Positions 11,336 through 22,485 of a DNA stretch of 64,000 nt are shown piece by piece. Numbering within the stretch: the stretch's first letter is position 1; every line of letters starts with the position of its first letter. Both the position numbers and the translations under genes were made by a program. The stretch lies in NCBI RefSeq assembly GCF_018139145.2, contig NC_059481.1, forward strand, positions 10,528,368 through 10,592,367, in the 5' to 3' direction. A model generated the notes under the pieces. It worked only from the letters and a program-made list of their open reading frames with translations. It had not been told where the DNA came from and searched no databases. This DNA comes from Gymnogyps californianus (lineage: Eukaryota > Chordata > Aves > Accipitriformes > Cathartidae).

Positions 11336-13779
11336 TCGCGGCACTGGGAAACCACCTCAGTTCCCCCAGTTTAGACATTGTCTGTGTTTCTCTCCCTAGT
11401 GCTCCCACGGCAAAGCTCTTGATGGGGGAACGTTTTGTGAAAGGGCTTTTGTGCAATCGGAGTCTCATGGCCTGAGCTTGTAAGGCGTTTTCAGTCTGAG
11501 TTTCGTGGTCCCGTGCCTACTGATACCACCATACCCCTCCCATAAGACAGCCTGCCTGGTTTGTGTTTCGGCTGCTTGCAAACATGCTCTGTGTTCAGCA
11601 TCGTTTAAGAGGCTTTCAGAAGGAATGTGCTGTCTGCTAGTTCTGTTTTGCTGTGTTTGGGAAAACATGTTGTTTTCATGTTTTCCCTCATGCAGCTTTA
11701 GTTGTGGGTTTGGCTGGTTTTATAGTTTCTCATCGGGCTGGAAGGCCTTTAGCTCTTCATGGATGGGTCTGCCAAAGGGCCTGGGATGGTGGAGCTTGGT
11801 CGGCTGTTTTGCTTCCAAACAAGACTCAAGTGATGATTCTGGGAGCTGCGTGTGGGTTTATTAGAAACATGTGGATCCAATAGTGTGGGGGTTCCTGGTG
11901 GTCAAAGTGCGGGTGAAGGAGGTTTAACACTATCTGGTGACCTGAGGAATGCAGTATGCTGTGGATTTATTAGTTTGGGATGAAGGCATATGTATGTTAT
12001 GTTATAAGCTAAGGAAAATAAAGTTGACCTGTCGGCCTTTAAAAACCTGATCCTTTGGCCACAGACATTCACCTTTCAAACTGTTCTTTCAGTTCCCATC
12101 CTGAGTACAAGTTATCTACCGTCTGCAAAGATTATTGCCTTAGAGCTCTGCCTGTGGAAGGAACTGTATTTGCCTCCTTAATCTGACTCCCACATTAGCC
12201 AGGTTAGTTTAAATACCCCGTGAAGGTGGTTTGAGCTAACCCAGCTGATTCAGCCCGAAGGAGATTAAAAACACTTTAATCCACCAAGAGAATTACAGTA
12301 ACATTATTCTCAACCAGCAGAACTAGAACTGGGACAGATGGATGTCCACGGCCCTAGAAATGAATTCAACCATGCTGTCTTAGTGTAATATGTCAAATAG
12401 ATATTAAATTCTTTAAAATTTCACTTTGAAGTCATCCAAACTTTTAAACAGAAAACCTCCTGATTTCTTAATTTCAAGTCAGCCTTTCACCAGCAATTCA
12501 GAGGTGATTTATAACTTTGCTTTACTGTTGGGAATGTGAAATGAAGAATTAATGAAGGAAGTTGAAAAGTTACAAAGGAAACTTTGAATGCTTACATGGA
12601 AAAACTGCTATGGCTGTGATGAAAACTCAGTGAATACTGCTGGTTAGTTCAGATATAGAAGTACTGCCTGCTATGCAGGAGAGCAAACTTTAATTTAAAT
12701 TAATAAATTATTTATGTTAATATCCTGTTTGTCCACAGATGGGTGAATACGTTCAAGATAAAAGAATTAGATACACTTATTTTGGGTATATATAAGAAGA
12801 ATGGCAAAAAGAGTAGCTAGAGATCAATTTAGTGTAATTGTAGGAACGAAAACACACATAAGTCTGATTTGGGAAAGGCTGTGATATTTCTTAAAATAGC
12901 AGTATGATTTAGTGGAGATGAAGAGAAGTTATATGTAAATTAATCTGGATTATAGTCCTGTGAGACAGACTGATTTAAAAGTTCCATAGAAAGCATATAA
13001 TTCCTAACGCACTTGTTCTGGATATTTCCGGATGGTAGTTGCTTGTTGATTTTACAGATCACTACTGAAGTTAAGTGATTTAAGGTGCTGGAGACTTGTC
13101 ATGGGGCTGCTTGTTTTGAATTCAAGGGTTTATTTTTGCCAAGGTAGCCAAAAGCAGGAGGGAATTGTCTGAAGCCTCGCACAGCTTTTTTTTAATGTCT
13201 CTTTGATGGACTTGCAAGCCTGGGAGGCTCGGCTCAGCGGCGTGGCCTTACTTAACTTTTTACTACTTTTTTGCAGTTACAAAGGACAGATGTTAAAAAC
13301 TGACACCAAAAATATTCCTCGAGTCTGCTAGTAATGAGGTCCCTTCCCCTCCCTAACCCCTCTCATTTTTTGGCTCATCACTACAGCATTAGAACTTGGC
13401 ATAAGTTTTTATAGAGACTTTTCACTCGAGCCCCTGAGTCATTTCAGTGGAGTCATGGCTGATGGAAAAACACTGACTCTACTTACATGGGCGTGTCTAG
13501 ATTTAAAACTTGCCGTATATTTGACGAAATAGATCGAGGTCTCTCAGATCTCTTAGTGAAAGATATTTTATTGTTGTTTAATGTTTTTGCTATGGTTTGT
13601 GCTTGATCTATAAATGCATGACAGGATTTAAAAATGGGATGATGCTCCCAGCAGCAGTGCCAGACTGTAGATGCTTTCACTTCCCTTTTCCCAGCTTTTC
13701 CATGGAAAATTTCTTAGATAGACGTCACACCACTGTAATCTGCACAGAGCAGAGGGCTGGGATCTGCATTGAGGAAGTC

Positions 13780-13801
13780 TGTGTGTGTGTGTGTGTGTGT
13801 G
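13780..13801. repeat. (TG)11 microsatellite
   Basis: Eleven uninterrupted TG dinucleotides lie in intron 3. The length is likely polymorphic between individuals. Confidence 0.95.
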
Positions 13802-15143
13802 AATTTCTGAGTAAATTTAGAAGTGAGTTGAGTGCTATGGAAATGCTTCTGGTGCAGGTTCTTCAGGGATGGTTTGTCCAAGGAGTGTGTGTAGCATGCT
13901 TCCTATAGTCACTATGCAGCCATCTGCACCTGCATTCTTGCTTTTAGGCACCAAAATATGTATGTAAGAAGAAATTCTATTTTTAAAATGGTGACAGTTA
14001 AAATTAGAGTTTCTTTTTTTTCCCCTTATCACATTGTCAAGGTGAGGAGGAATTGCCATGTCAAGAGAGCACAGTTTGCCTGACACGGCTGGGTCTCACG
14101 TGGCAGTGATCAGTGTTTTCACCCCTTCACGGAGCAAATAAGTGTTCCCTATCCATTGTAAATGCTGCAGGAGAGAAAGGTATACGTAATCTTTGTCAAA
14201 TCATCCCTGTGGGCAGAGCAATCCTCATTTCTCATGAAAATCATACCAAAAGCATTTGAGATCGCACTTTGTGCTTAGGAAGGATGTATGGAGTAAGACT
14301 TAAGTTTTCCTGTGTGGGGAGAGTAAAAGGATGGCATGAGTTTTGAAATGCTGTAGTAATGAGTGGTGTTAAAAAAGGCAGATATGTGTTTAATTGGGAT
14401 GGAAAAACTAGAAAATGGAAGGTGTAAGTAGTTATACACACAGATGTATGAGATGAGGGTTTTATGGTGCCTTCTAGAGTTGTAATTACTTAATTTCCTG
14501 ACATGACTGTGTACCGCTGTATATCAGCCCTATGAAATATGTCTACATGTATTTTTTTTGATCCCTTTGAGCAGGAGGTTGTCCTGCCTGACTGGCAGAG
14601 ATACCATGGAATCCAAATTACACCATGACTCTACTTTGTTGTTTGTTACAAAAACTGAAGATGTTATTCCTGGGCACAGCATAACGGCTGAAGGGTTAAC
14701 ACACTTCACATATCCAAACTGACGGTCAGCGAGGCCACGTAGTAGTTACAATTCACACATCACATTATTATTTGTAATTCACAGTAAAACACAGGGAAGT
14801 ATGATGCACATTCATTGGTTTACTGCACTGAGCAGGCGGTATTTCAAGTCAACACACTCTGAATCTGGTTGTTTCATGCATGCTAGCTTTAGAAAAGGCA
14901 GATAGACAGAAAAAGTAAAAAGTTGTCCCTGATGTGTTTCCTAAAGCAGAGTAAAAGTAAACTCTTCTGATACTTTTTGTATGCAAAACTGTGGTCAGAA
15001 TAAATATCTGTTGACATCAGTAGTATCAGATCCTTATTCTTCTCTAGTTAATATTTTCAGAAAGATTAGAACAATAGTTGGTTGTTTTTTGGTTTATTTT
15101 GAAACAACTATTAATAATTCCTTTTGTTTCATTTCCTTTGTAG

Positions 15144-15288
15144 GTATTGTCTTAGTTGCCATAAATCCTTATGAACAATTGCCTATCTATGGCGAGGATA
15201 TCATCAATGCATACAGTGGCCAAAATATGGGGGATATGGATCCACATATCTTTGCGGTGGCTGAAGAAGCATATAAGCAGATGGCCAG
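15144..15288 (+). CDS. MYO5A: MYO5A exon 4 (residues 104-152)
   Basis: Codes for [20 protein letters not shown] through [16 protein letters not shown] and the first two bases of Arg152. This is the conserved strand and helices just before the P-loop, including the adenine-side NPYEQLPIY motif typical of myosin heads. Length is 145 bp, with acceptor TTTGTAG and donor AG|GTTTGT. The donor is of moderate strength. The frame joins cleanly to exon 5 as AG|A (Arg) then DERNQS. Confidence 0.97.
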
Positions 15289-16467
15289 GTTTGTAGACCA
15301 CGAGTCTTGAATTCATTGTTTTTCTAAAAGGAATAAGACTTAAAATTTCTGGCTGCTGGCCTTCTCTTTAATTTATAGCTCATGAAATGTTTTGCAAGAT
15401 CTGTCTTTTATCCAGTGTTTTAGTACATTTCACAAGAGGATAAGTTGCCTAAGTTGGCGAACAGTAAAGCATTATGAATGCCATGGAGATCATGGCCACT
15501 GACAAGTAACAGGAATAACCACAGATCTCGTCAGTATTTAGGTCTAAAACATATTTATATATGATACTGGCCACAGAAAAAAAATCACTTGGCTTATGAG
15601 TGCTATTATAGGCTCCTAGTCTTTTCGGTAAAGTCCCAGCTACGTAATCTGCCTGTGGCTGTTGTTGACTAGAATTAAGAGGGAGCAGAGGGACGACTGC
15701 GCAGAGTGACTGAAAACGATGTCTCTAAGGACACTGTAACAGCTGCGCAGGAAATCCTCATTTCTTTAAATATTGCATGAAAATGAACTTGTCACCCAAG
15801 GAGAGTGGTTATTAGAAACTTCTTCCCCTTCACCCCGAGAGCCTGCCAATTTGAGGAGCTTTTGAAATATTTCGTTTCTAGGATAAAGATTTTTTGGGGC
15901 TACTGTGTGGTCTTAGGTTAACAAGATGGTCCCTGGTATCATCACTAGTTAGCTGCAAGCTATTGATACAGTTTTCCTTGTTGACGATACAGCCCATGAT
16001 CAAATTAATCAAGTAAAACAGTGGCAGATCTCTGGATTAATTGCGATGGTCCTCAAGCTGTACTGCAGGAGGGGGAGGCAAGGGGAGAATGGGTTGAAAA
16101 TGGCAAAATGTTCATCTTTGAAATTAGCTATCTGTTCATTTAAGAATCCATATGAGAGCTAGAATGAATAAAATGCTCCATACAGTCTGAAGTTAGTCAG
16201 CTGCGTACGTGAACATGGTGATTCACAATACCCACGTAATAGATAATTTCAAAAGAAAACAGTACGGTACAGTGCAACATTTCATGACTTAGGGTAATTG
16301 CGAAATAGCCAATGTTTCAAAAATATACTATATCTGCACTGTTGAATGGCAGAGGTATTCGCCTTACTTCCTTTCTGCTAAGAAAATAGACGTATAATCT
16401 GGTATGGGAATATAAAGGCAAAACTGTGTATTATGACAGTCACATCTGCATCGTGGCTCTTTCAGTC

Positions 16468-16515
16468 TAGATCGCTGTTGTTTTACAGATTTAGATCACT
16501 GTTGTTTTAGACAGA
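16468..16515. repeat. 24-bp tandem duplication
   Basis: Two adjacent 24-bp copies begin TAGATCGCTGTTGTTTTA and TAGATCACTGTTGTTTTA. They differ at a few positions, so the duplication is not very recent. Confidence 0.8.
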
Positions 16516-16549
16516 CTTACTACTCAAGTCCTTCTGAAGGCTCTACAAA

Positions 16550-16650
16550 ATAAGAGTTTATTAGCCTTATTTTACATCTGAGGCACAGTACAGTGACCTG
16601 CAATTATGTGTCAGTGATGGATGTAATCCAAATTCCCAGAATTTTTGTTC
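16550..16650 (+). repeat. Possible ancient MIR/CR1-L3-type tail
   Basis: The order ATTTTACATCTGAGGCACAG, then GTGACCTGCAATTATGTGTC, resembles the conserved tail shared by MIR and CR1-L3 family repeats (a 'bottom of counts' T-rich block followed by GAGGCACAG). Short and degenerate; the edges are approximate. Confidence 0.4.
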
Positions 16651-17237
16651 TTCATGTTTACCAGTGGAAGTAAGCGGTTGGAGGGGGATCTTTCTCCACT
16701 GGCTGCCTCGAACCACTGTCGGAAGCGGGCTTACCTCTTACCTGTGTTGAAATTTCAAATTGCCAGATCGCCTGTATTCTGTGTGCTTGTTAGCTGAAGC
16801 CTGTGCAGTGGAGATTTCTATTGCCACCATCTGCATTCTCTGCTGTCAGAGGAGGACTCAGGGGGCTGAGATTTTGGCTAGAGTTTCTGCTGTGGTTTTT
16901 CCTTTTTGTGTTAATTGCCTGCTCTTCAGCTCTCGCTGCGCCCTCCAGCAATTCTGCTGTCCTGAATAACAACAAATAAGATGTGGTAGAAGTTCCTTTT
17001 TAAAACAAATGATGAGAAATTATATAAGTATGGAAATGTTCTTAAATAATCGTTTTGCATTAATGAATTAATTCCTTTGTGTGTCTACAACCTGTTATAA
17101 ACAATTTGTTATTCTTTTATGAATAACTGACAGTACTTTCATTGGTGCAAAATGAAATCTGAGCACACAATGAAGATGAAAAAATTCCTCTACACTGAAG
17201 TAACAATTTCATTGTTTATTTAGTTTCCCAATGTTTG

Positions 17238-17280
17238 TTTCCTTTTCTCTCTCTCTCTTTTTTTTTTTTTTTTTTTTTTT
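17238..17280. repeat. Pyrimidine tract, CT then T-rich
   Basis: A run of 43 pyrimidines consists of a CT-rich start and a closing run of 23 T. It ends at GGCTTG. It is not followed by an exon, so it is not read as a splice acceptor. Confidence 0.85.
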
Positions 17281-18169
17281 GGCTTGTTTGTTTGTAAGAA
17301 CTTTTTCTGTCATTCAGACATACTGAGTTTGCTCATTGGATTTCGTTTTCTAATGCTGTTTCCAATTCCTTAATCAGTTGTCCTGCCCTTTAACTTCAGT
17401 GATACTTTATACACTCTGAACAAATTGCCTTTTACTCCTGAATTATGAAGTTAAAGAAAAAAATGTGCAGGTTTACATTTCTGCAGCTGGTTATTTAAAA
17501 ATGAAAATCAGATTGTCTGTGACTTTCATTAATGCTTTAATAATTGCATTGAATATTCATATGGTAGCTACTCATATGGCATTAATCTGCATTTATGCAT
17601 GTAATTGGTGAGATTTATTTCTCTGTTGTTTCTAATCTTTCCTAACTTCATGTTTAAATGATCACTGGAATAATTAGTCATGATGCTCCTATCCATAAGG
17701 CTTCAGTGAGCTCTTCTAAATATTTACTCCTTAGGTGGTCTTGTTAATTTATAATTTAATGATTTAGAATTTGTTCTTGCCAGCTTCATTACTTCATCTG
17801 CTGTGGCTGAGAAACTCTTTCCATGTGCATGGTTGTAACTAAATGATCTCTGTGGTCTTCTTCAGCCAAAGGAAGTGCCCCATGACAGCAATCAGGAAAG
17901 CTGGTGATTGTACACTGAATATTTGCATTGCATCTTCAGAAAAAATACAGTGCAAAAATGCTGGCCACTGGTATGGCAAGGATGGAGCTCACATCTGTTT
18001 TGTGCACAAAAAGTGATATTCAGCAACTGCTCGGGGTTAATTGCAGTATAAAGCAGCACATAAAGATACCTTCGCTTGTGAAATTTTCTGCATAGAGAGA
18101 GCCAAATGGTGTGGTATGCGTGGGCTGTGAAGTGGTGTGCCCAGTTGGGCATCCGTTATGTCCTATCCG

Positions 18170-18265
18170 TTATCCCCCCCGCTCTCCCCTTCTATTTCCC
18201 CCCTTCTCATCTGTATCTTTGTGCCTTTTTCCTTTTCTCTCTCCATCTCCTACTGCTCCTCTGCA
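18170..18265. repeat. CT-rich low-complexity stretch
   Basis: About 95 bp of strongly pyrimidine-biased sequence, with runs of C and TCTC, in intron 4. It explains the serine- and arginine-rich look of the overlapping minus-strand open frame, which I do not call a gene. Confidence 0.7.
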
Positions 18266-19436
18266 CAGACTGACAGCTTCGTTTCCAACACCTTTCCTCT
18301 GCTGGGCCCAAAATAAGCAATGAACTAGTTTTACAACTGCATTTAAATTGTGTTGGACTTAGGGTTATGTATGCCTCATACTTACCGATAACTTTATTGA
18401 TTTGGGTTGTAGGATCCTCCAGACGGCAGGTGTAAGGGTTCCAGAGCAGATCTCTTCCTCTGTCCGAGCGGGAGGAAATCCACCTGCGAGCGTGTCCCAG
18501 TGGGAGGGAGGGGGATCGGTCAGATGGGGACCTGTCTGAGGGGCTCCCCCCTGCCACAGGGCCTTTGTGCAGAGTGATTTGGGGGCTTCTGTAGTTCTGT
18601 AGGAACAGCTGTAATGAGCTGTGCTTTTGGAAGGAGCTGGGACCTGCCCTCAGAGGTCTCTCTGTTCTCACGGGTAGGCAATGTGTTGTTTGTGGATAGC
18701 TTGCTTCATCTGAGCAAATGTATACAGGTTCGGGACAATGTTTAAGGCAGACAAGCGATTTAAAAGGAAGTAAATTATTATGGAAGAACTTATTTTTGTC
18801 TCAGAAATATAAACCACAATGTCAGCACATGGGTATTTGCATGTGTTGAACCCTTTGAACTGCAATACATACCACTTTTGTAGGTCAGCATTTCCAAATT
18901 ATTAACAAAAAAGAAGTTCAGTCTTCACGGTTACCCCTCTGTGGTAAGTATGAAAATTGAGGCAAAGCTTCAATTGGCAAGTATTTGATTTTATTTTTTT
19001 TTTTGAAAGATTACGACTTCTGTAGGAATCATAACCATCAGCAGGTGCAGCTCATTTTCTTTGTAATATTCACTAGAAGCCTCCATTTTTAACTGTATGG
19101 TTTGCAATAAGAGGAGATGTTGATGATTATACTCTTGAAACTGTTAAGAATTGCATTAATGTATGAGACTTACGATTATCAGTTTCCTAACACTATTAGG
19201 GAAAGAGGTTCTAAATGACTCTTACACGGGATCCCTTCCCCTGCCTGGTAAGGGTATATTGCAGTAATTAAGATAAAGCATTATCAGCACTTTGTTGGTC
19301 TGGTTTGTTCCATCTTACTTGTGGTTGATGACAGACACAGCGGAGTTCAGTGCTTTTTAATTTAATAAATTAACTTGGAGATTTCCTTCTGATTAATTAG
19401 TAAAGTTTTCTAGCAGAGTGCAAGCTGAAAGTAATA

Positions 19437-19441
19437 TTTGC
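19437..19441. repeat. Target-site duplication of solo LTR 1, left copy
   Basis: TTTGC directly precedes the TG start of LTR 1 and is repeated exactly at 20025-20029 after its CA end. Confidence 0.85.
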
Positions 19442-19698
19442 TGTCCTGGTTTCGGCTAGGATAGAGTTAATTTTCTTCCTAGTAGCTGGTATAGTGCAGT
19501 GTTTTGGATTTAGTAGGAAAATAATATTGGTAACACACTGATGGTTTTAGTTGTTGCTAAGTAGTGTTTATACTAAGTCAAGGATGTTTCAGCTTCTCAT
19601 GCCCAGCCAGCAAGAAGGCTGGAGGGGCACAAGAAGTTGCGAGGGGACACAGCCAGGACAGCTGACCCAAACTGACCAAAGAGCTATTCCATACCATA

Positions 19699-19706
19699 TG
19701 ACGTCA
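19699..19706 (+). promoter_or_regulatory. CRE palindrome in LTR 1
   Basis: A perfect TGACGTCA, the consensus for CREB/ATF proteins, sits 8 bp before the TATA box. The homologous site in LTR 2 has been lost to substitutions. Confidence 0.6.
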
Positions 19707-19713
19707 TGCCCAG

Positions 19714-19721
19714 TATATAAA
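19714..19721 (+). promoter_or_regulatory. TATA box of LTR 1
   Basis: TATATAAA lies in the U3 part of the LTR, oriented in sense with MYO5A. Retroviral transcription would start some 25-30 bp downstream. Confidence 0.7.
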
Positions 19722-19896
19722 CTGGGGGAGGTGGTTGGGAGGGGGGGATCGCAGCTCGGGAACTAACTGGGCATTGGTTGGTGAGTGGTAAGCAATTGCA
19801 TTGTGAATGACTTGCTTTGTATAGTCTAATTCTTTTAGTATTACTATTGTCATATTATTATTATCATTATCGTTATTTTTCATTCCTTTCTGTCCT

Positions 19897-19902
19897 ATTA
19901 AA
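19897..19902 (+). terminator. Poly(A) signal of LTR 1
   Basis: ATTAAA is the common variant of the polyadenylation hexamer. It follows the TATA box by about 180 bp, as expected for the R region, and lies in sense with the host gene. Confidence 0.6.
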
Positions 19903-20024
19903 CTGTCTTTATCTCAGCCCACGAGGGTTTTTTTTCTGATTCTCTCCCACATCCCACTGGGCGGGGGGGGAGTGAGTGAGCAGCTGCGTGGTGCTTAGTT
20001 GCCGGCTGGGGTTAAACTACGACA

Positions 20025-20029
20025 TTTGC
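20025..20029. repeat. Target-site duplication of solo LTR 1, right copy
   Basis: TTTGC directly follows the CA end of LTR 1 and equals the left copy. Confidence 0.85.
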
Positions 20030-20470
20030 AAACAGAATTACATACTGATGAGATCCCTATAAAACTCAACGAATACCAGGACAGAAAGCAACAGTGTTTA
20101 AAGCATCAATCTCCAAAGTTTTGCTTTTTCTGTTTGGACGAGGTATAATGATTTATTCAATGTTAGCGTGTATCTTTTTTCATTAAATTACCTTTAATAA
20201 GCAGGCTGCCTCTCTGTTTTGTCAGATTTTCGGCATGTGTCTGATGGCTCTCAGCTACAGGAAGATTGTTTTCTATCAGTTTTTGTTCAAAAGGAACCTT
20301 AGTGAGCTGTTGAGTAGGTCTTTTGAAAGCACCTTGACTGACAGTCTCCAGGCATCCCAAGATGATGTCCTCTTATAAACATGCACGTTTGATCAGCTGC
20401 TGCTTTGCTTCCGAGTATTTGATAAATAGATACTGTTCTTCCCTGGCAGAAGTCGGGAGGGGGATGATTA
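20030..20470 (+). other. Unique intron sequence between the two LTRs
   Basis: About 440 bp separates the two LTRs. I see no primer-binding site, polypurine tract or retroviral coding remnant. With each LTR having its own target-site duplication, this reads as host intron rather than a shrunken provirus interior. Confidence 0.75.
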
Positions 20471-20475
20471 ACAAC
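20471..20475. repeat. Target-site duplication of solo LTR 2, left copy
   Basis: ACAAC directly precedes LTR 2 and is repeated at 21054-21058. Confidence 0.8.
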
Positions 20476-20736
20476 TTTCCTGGTTTCGGCTGGGACAGAG
20501 TTAACTCTCTTAGTAGCTGGTACAGTGCTGTGTTTTAGATTTAGAGTGAGAATGATGTTGATAACACGCTGATGTTTTAGTTGTTGCTAAGTAGCGCTTA
20601 TCTTAAGCCAAGGACTTTTCAGTTTCCCATGCTCTGCCAGCAAGCAGGTGTGCAAGAAGCTGGGAGGGAGCACAGCCAGGGCAGCTGACCCGAACTAGCC
20701 AAAGGGGTATTCCATACCATAGAACATCATGCCCAG

Positions 20737-20744
20737 TATATAAA
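20737..20744 (+). promoter_or_regulatory. TATA box of LTR 2
   Basis: TATATAAA stands at the position homologous to the TATA box of LTR 1, again in sense with MYO5A. Confidence 0.65.
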
Positions 20745-20920
20745 CTGGGGGGAGTTGGCCAGGAGGGGCAGATCACGGCTCTGGCATCGGTCAGCGGGTG
20801 GTGAGCAATTGCATTGTGCATCACTGTTCCCCCCCCCCCCCTTTTTTTTGTTATATTCCTTTTCATTACTATTATTATATTTCCTTTTTACTATTGTTAG
20901 TATTATATTTTACTTTAGTT

Positions 20921-20926
20921 ATTAAA
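20921..20926 (+). terminator. Poly(A) signal of LTR 2
   Basis: ATTAAA in the R region, homologous to the signal in LTR 1. Confidence 0.55.
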
Positions 20927-21053
20927 CTGTTCTTACCTCAACCCACGAGCTTTACTTTTTTTCCTTTCCTTTCCTCCTCCTCACCCCACTGGGAGGGGGA
21001 AGGGGGAAGCGGCTGCGTGGTCCTGAGTTGCTGACTGGGGTTAAACCACGACA

Positions 21054-21058
21054 ACAAC
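21054..21058. repeat. Target-site duplication of solo LTR 2, right copy
   Basis: ACAAC follows the final ACGACA of LTR 2 and matches the left copy. Confidence 0.8.
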
Positions 21059-21722
21059 CCATCATGGATCTGCATCCAGTTATGAAATGAGAGCCTGCTG
21101 TGGTTGGTACTGTACAAACATACAATGGCCTTCTTTGACTTATGGCTTTGACATATGACTTTTTAAATGGAATGCGTACCTTGAAAAGAGATGGTACTTT
21201 TGGGGCTCTGTTAAAATTAGAATGAAAAGGGAAATTGTCCTTTCTGGTGAGAACAGATGATTTTGGAATAGTCTCTTGTACTTTGGGTCTGACATTTTAT
21301 GATGTTACGGGTACAAGACAGCAGGTGGGATAATCAACTTGATGTAACATCAGCGACCTACTTGTCTGAGCAGTGATTATTTTTAGGCAACAAAAGGGTT
21401 AAGTATGGTCGTAGCTGGAAGCTAGAGCTCGTGTGAGGTGTTCTGCTGGTAGCTAAGCAATGAGCTTTCCTAAACTATTGCAGGAGTGACCTCTGACTAA
21501 TCCCTAGATAAATCAGTTGCATAGTGCTGGCTCATCTTTGTGCTCCTCTGGAGTGCAATCTGTCATGATTTTGCAGCATGTGCTGACCTCAGTTTTCTTC
21601 ATTTGTATGTGTCGAGAGATGTTACCATCAATTCATTATCTTTTCACCTTTTGCCATTTTTACAGTCAAGAGCTGTGTTTCCTGGATACAATTAAAAAGG
21701 CAAGTGGTGCGATTTGTTAATT

Positions 21723-21739
21723 AAAAAAAAAAAAAAAAA
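21723..21739. repeat. A17 homopolymer
   Basis: Seventeen A in a row in intron 4. No source gene or target-site duplication was recognised, so I do not call it a retrocopy tail. Confidence 0.85.
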
Positions 21740-21861
21740 GTATGTCTGCTGGTTTTGAGAGTATTGCAGAATGTTTTTACCAAGCTGTTGTTGAAGAGGA
21801 CCAAAAGATGCTTAAGAACTTGAAGTGTTTCAGAGTGGCTGAGTTCGCAGCTGGAACAGAC

Positions 21862-22085
21862 TCAAGAGAATTCAGGTTATGTATAATAGTAACATTTCAC
21901 CTTCGTTTGGCACTTTCCATGAGCAGATCTCAAAGTCCTCTACAGAAGAGATCAGTATCATCATTTCCATTTTATAAGTTGAAACAGACATGGGGAGTGG
22001 GAGAGCGACTTTGGCGAATTCACCAAGGCAGCAAAAGCAGGACATAGAGCCCCTGAATCGAAAATCCTGATCCAGTGTCTGATGA
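21862..22085 (+). repeat. Ancient MIR/CR1-L3-type repeat tail
   Basis: The blocks TTGGCACTTTCCATGAGCAG, ATCTCAAAGTCCTCTACA, CATCATTTCCATTTTATAAG, GAATTCACCAAGGCAGC and ATAGAGCCCCTGAATCGAAA occur in the order typical of the conserved tail of old amniote repeats (CR1-L3, MIR and related SINEs). The copy is heavily diverged and the family cannot be fixed by eye. Confidence 0.6.
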
Positions 22086-22219
22086 CTTGATCACACCAGC
22101 TTGACAATAAAATATGTGACAATAGAGTATGTAATTGATAGTGCAGCAGTTGAATGGGTTTCCTGGTAACATTCTCCCAAAGCTAATTTGTTTTCAATAG
22201 ACAAAAATTAACATGCTAT

Positions 22220-22485
22220 ATTTTGCATGCCTTCATTTCCTGCAGCGTTAAGGGGTGTCTGTGCCAGGTAACATATATTGCATAGTAACATTTGCTTTCA
22301 CGGAAGGCTTCATGTGTTCCAGGCACTTTACAGGGATTCACCAGTCTGTCTCCCCTAATACTGGTGTATCAATTTCTGCTTGTATAGAAGACAAGTAAGG
22401 CAGAGAAGGTGGGCTGTGGCCATGCCTGGATCAGCCCAGGGTTGGTCCCAGGCACTGAGCTTCCAGCCCCCAGTCCTGTGCTCAG
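22220..22485 (+). repeat. Second ancient MIR/CR1-L3-type repeat tail
   Basis: CCAGGCACTTTACAGGGATT, then GAAGACAAGTAAGGCAGAGA and CAGCCCCCAGTCCTGTGCTC, follow the same block order as the neighbour at 21862. The orientation is the same. Boundaries are approximate. Confidence 0.5.

Larger units (their letters stand above)
9387..15143 (+). other. MYO5A: MYO5A intron 3 (GC-AG)
   Basis: This 5757-bp intron has the donor GCAAGT and the acceptor TTTGTAG. It contains an antisense CR1 tail near 11149-11335 and a (TG)11 microsatellite at 13780-13801. Several open frames between 10.9 and 11.9 kb and around 13.6 kb overlap the repeats or have no protein character I recognise. I see no further gene. Confidence 0.88.
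19442..20024 (+). mobile_element. Solo LTR 1 of an avian endogenous retrovirus (ERVL-like)
   Basis: A 583-bp element begins TGTCCTGGTTTCGGCT and ends GGGTTAAACTACGACA, the canonical TG...CA ends of an LTR. It is flanked on both sides by the 5-bp duplication TTTGC (19437-19441 and 20025-20029). Inside are a TATA box, an intact CRE and an ATTAAA poly(A) signal, all in sense with MYO5A. I recognise the sequence as a common bird LTR; a 5-bp duplication fits class III (ERVL) but does not prove it. There are no internal retroviral genes, so this is a solo LTR left by recombination. Confidence 0.9.
20476..21053 (+). mobile_element. Solo LTR 2 of the same avian ERV group
   Basis: A 578-bp LTR in the same orientation as LTR 1 begins TTTCCTGGTTTCGGCT and ends GGGTTAAACCACGACA. 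The first dinucleotide is TT rather than TG, which I take as a point mutation. It is flanked by the 5-bp duplication ACAAC (20471-20475 and 21054-21058), different from that of LTR 1. It keeps the TATA box (20737-20744) and ATTAAA (20921-20926) but not the CRE. Relative to LTR 1 it lacks a few bases after the first 30 bp and differs by indels around 20640-20660, so it is a different copy, perhaps another subfamily. Confidence 0.9.

Noticed and set aside
18207..18671. A 154-codon minus-strand open frame
   Set aside because: Its S/R/K-rich content is produced by the CT-rich tract at 18170-18265 and a GC-rich patch; no homology recognised.
19442..21053. One provirus reduced to two LTRs and a short interior
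   Set aside because: Each LTR has its own distinct 5-bp target-site duplication, and the sequence between them shows no retroviral features.
21742..22047. A 101-codon frame after the A17 run, considered as a retrocopy
   Set aside because: Its second half lies in an ancient repeat tail, the A-run precedes rather than follows it, and no parent gene was recognised.
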